Positions 62,643 to 64,000 of a DNA stretch of 64,000 nucleotides are shown here, in pieces. The stretch is from assembly GCA_017849585.1 (NCBI GenBank), contig JAFIGT010000003.1:62001-126000 (forward strand), in the 5' to 3' direction. The notes beneath the pieces are model-generated. The model was not told the DNA's origin. It worked only from the letters and a program-made list of their open reading frames with translations, and searched no databases. Position 1 is the stretch's first letter. Every line of letters starts with the position of its first letter. Position numbers and translations under genes: made by a program. This DNA is from Verrucomicrobium sp. GTDB lineage: Bacteria; Verrucomicrobiota; Verrucomicrobiia; Methylacidiphilales; UBA1321.

Positions 62643-63529
62643 ACATCCAAGGCTGTTCCAATGAAGAGTGCGACTCCGACGAGCGCATTCATCTGGAAAA
62701 AGGCGACATTGATTTGATCCAGTTTCCCCGTGCGGCTGAGGCGATGCTCGTAGACGAGCGCCCCGGCCACGATGGCCAGGCTGATCCAGTAGGGGGCGCT
62801 CATCGCGGCCAGCCATCCGAAAACAGCTAAGGCTATCCAAGCTAATATATGAAGCAACGTGGCCATGGCAAGGGTGGCGTTCACCCCGTACCGGGCCGGG
62901 AAGGAATGGAGCCCACTGCGGCGGTCGTGTTCGACATCCTGCGTGGCGTAAATCAGATCAAATCCGAAGACCCAAAACCAGACCGCCGCCGCGAGACTCC
63001 ACGGCACGGGCGTGAGCAGATCGCCCGTGACGGCCGCCCAGGCGCCCATCGGCGCGGCCGCCAAAGCCAATCCGAGGAAGGCGTGGGTGTAGGCCGTGAA
63101 CCGCTTCGTCAGCGAGTAACCGAGGATGAGCAGCACGGCGAGGGGGCTGAGCCAGCCGCAGAGCGGGTTGATGAGAATCGACGAGACGACAAACACGGCC
63201 GTGGAGAGTGAGTAGAGGGCGCATGCGGTGGCGCGGGTGACGAGGGTGGAGCGACGGGCTGTGCGGGGATTCGTCTTGTCGAACTCCCAGTCGGCCCAGC
63301 GATTGAACGCCATGGCGGCTGTGCGGGCTGCGACCATGCAGAGGAGAATGAGGAGAACCGTTCGCAGTGTGGGCAACCCGTGCGCGGCGACGATCATGGA
63401 GATCAGTGCGAAGGGCAGGGCGAAAATCGTGTGGCTGAATTTGATGAACTCCAGTGCATTGAACAACCCTTGGAGGTTGAAGCAGCAGGGGCAAGCCGAT
63501 GGATTGGGAGACGTCTGCGGAGTGTTCAT
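62627..63529 (-). CDS. UbiA-family prenyltransferase (MqnP type)
   Basis: 300 residues, about eight membrane helices. The first Asp-rich motif is FNRWADWEFDKTNPRTARR and the second YATQDVEHDRRSGLHS, both for prenyl diphosphate binding through Mg2+. In this operon it most likely prenylates the naphthoate product of the futalosine route. A Cys-rich N-terminus (SACPCCFNLQG) is unusual. It overlaps ubiX by ATGA. Confidence 0.92.
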   Translation of the reverse strand: MNTPQTSPNPSACPCCFNLQGLFNALEFIKFSHTIFALPFALISMIVAAHGLPTLRTVLLILLCMVAARTAAMAFNRWADWEFDKTNPRTARRSTLVTRATACALYSLSTAVFVVSSILINPLCGWLSPLAVLLILGYSLTKRFTAYTHAFLGLALAAAPMGAWAAVTGDLLTPVPWSLAAAVWFWVFGFDLIYATQDVEHDRRSGLHSFPARYGVNATLAMATLLHILAWIALAVFGWLAAMSAPYWISLAIVAGALVYEHRLSRTGKLDQINVAFFQMNALVGVALFIGTALDVWMRY

Positions 63530-64000
63530 TCGGGGCTCTCCGTCGGTTGTTTCCAGCGCTTGATCAAATCATGAGGCACGCCGAGATGGTCGAGCACCCG
63601 CGCGACGACGGTGTCGGCGATCTCGCTCACAGTTTGCGGGCGATGATAGAAAGAAGGCATCGCGGGAATCAGGGTGGCTCCCGCCTCCAGCAGGGCGACC
63701 ACGTTGCGGGCCTGAATCAAATTCCACGGTGTCTCGCGCGGCACGATGATCAGCTTGCGCTTTTCCTTGAGAAACACATCGGCGGCGCGGGTGATCGTGC
63801 TATCGGAATAGCCGTGCGCGATGCGGCCCAGCGTGCCCATCGAGCAGGGAATGATTACCATGGCGTCGAACTTGGCTGAGCCGCTGACGAAGGGGACATC
63901 CATCGTCTTGTCTCCCACAGTGGTGAAGGCCGGGGGGATTTGCAGGCCACCATCGAGTTCAGTCTCGGCTACTTGCCGGGCGTAGGGACTCAGGCAGACA
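63526..64000 (-). CDS. ubiX: UbiX-like flavin prenyltransferase (partial, 5' end beyond window)
   Basis: The frame runs off the end of the window; 157 residues are visible. KFDAMVIIPCSMGTLGRIAHGYSDSTITRAADVFLKEKRKLIIVPRETPWNLIQARNVVALLEAGATLIPAMPSFYHRPQT is the UbiX/Pad1 core. It makes prenyl-FMN for UbiD-type decarboxylases, which in futalosine organisms act on the carboxylated naphthoate intermediate. First visible gene of the mqn operon. Confidence 0.93.
   Translation of the reverse strand, partial: VCLSPYARQVAETELDGGLQIPPAFTTVGDKTMDVPFVSGSAKFDAMVIIPCSMGTLGRIAHGYSDSTITRAADVFLKEKRKLIIVPRETPWNLIQARNVVALLEAGATLIPAMPSFYHRPQTVSEIADTVVARVLDHLGVPHDLIKRWKQPTESPE

Overview
The window is a gene-dense bacterial chromosome segment, and its gene set points to a member of the Verrucomicrobiota (PVC superphylum). 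Supporting signs, which are inference rather than proof, are a futalosine-type menaquinone operon, a PEP-CTERM exported protein, an IspH with an N-terminal extension, a GyrA whose quinolone-region residues are A/P instead of S/D, many genes with weak Shine-Dalgarno sequences, and many 4-bp ATGA start/stop overlaps. No transposase, phage gene, CRISPR array or rRNA is visible. All protein calls come from reading motifs and overall likeness; no database search was run.

Layout. 1-6.2 kb: tail of a LacI-like regulator, arginine decarboxylase, a DUF151 nuclease-like protein, and a translationally coupled trio (CHASE2 adenylate cyclase, SH3 protein, M48 protease). 6.2-8.8 kb: a repeat-rich stretch with a zinc-ribbon gene, DoxX and SRPBCC genes, a tRNA-Cys gene split by a palindromic 163-bp element, and two small genes including a NIL-domain protein. 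8.8-12 kb: a receiver-like protein, a GNAT, two small membrane proteins and two Hsp20 chaperones. 12-16.4 kb: an AraC regulator divergent from a sugar oxidoreductase and sugar isomerase, then a HAF-repeat PEP-CTERM protein. 16.5-21.1 kb: STAS, MlaE, MlaF, MlaD and a GAF-PP2C-HATPase protein, all on the minus strand. 21.4-30 kb: bioA, an ECF sigma operon with a secretin-like protein and an N-terminally short VWA protein, and a sialate O-acetylesterase-like lipoprotein. 30-34 kb: a coupled minus-strand operon of a CDF transporter, a release-factor-like protein, a fused osmolyte permease/binding protein and a dihydropteroate-synthase-like protein. 34-43.4 kb: ispH, pepA, a sigma factor/GAF/cytosolic subtilase cluster, a glutamine amidotransferase, glutamate dehydrogenase, a degenerate dienelactone-hydrolase-like protein, an inverted-repeat-bounded four-helix-bundle element and a lipoate ligase. 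43.5-50 kb: gyrB, gyrA, an SGNH hydrolase and a LysM lipoprotein. 50.7-55.5 kb: fabD, fabG, acpP, fabF, rpmE, prfA. 55.5-59.3 kb: a GH130-like protein and a GT4 fused to a C-terminal helical domain. 59.5-64 kb: ubiX, ubiA, mqnE, mqnA, mqnC.

The most unusual element is the tRNA-Cys gene. Both halves together make a complete 73-nt cloverleaf if a 163-bp inverted-repeat element plus one copy of a TA duplication is removed. This is the signature of a Tc1/mariner (IS630)-type MITE insertion into the D loop. Because the element is palindromic about its exact centre, the RNA could still fold as a tRNA with a giant D-arm hairpin. Other items worth following are the sigma factor/GAF/cytosolic subtilase cluster, the partner-switch-like genes around the Mla lipid transporter, several palindromic intergenic elements, and a few enzymes that have lost catalytic residues.
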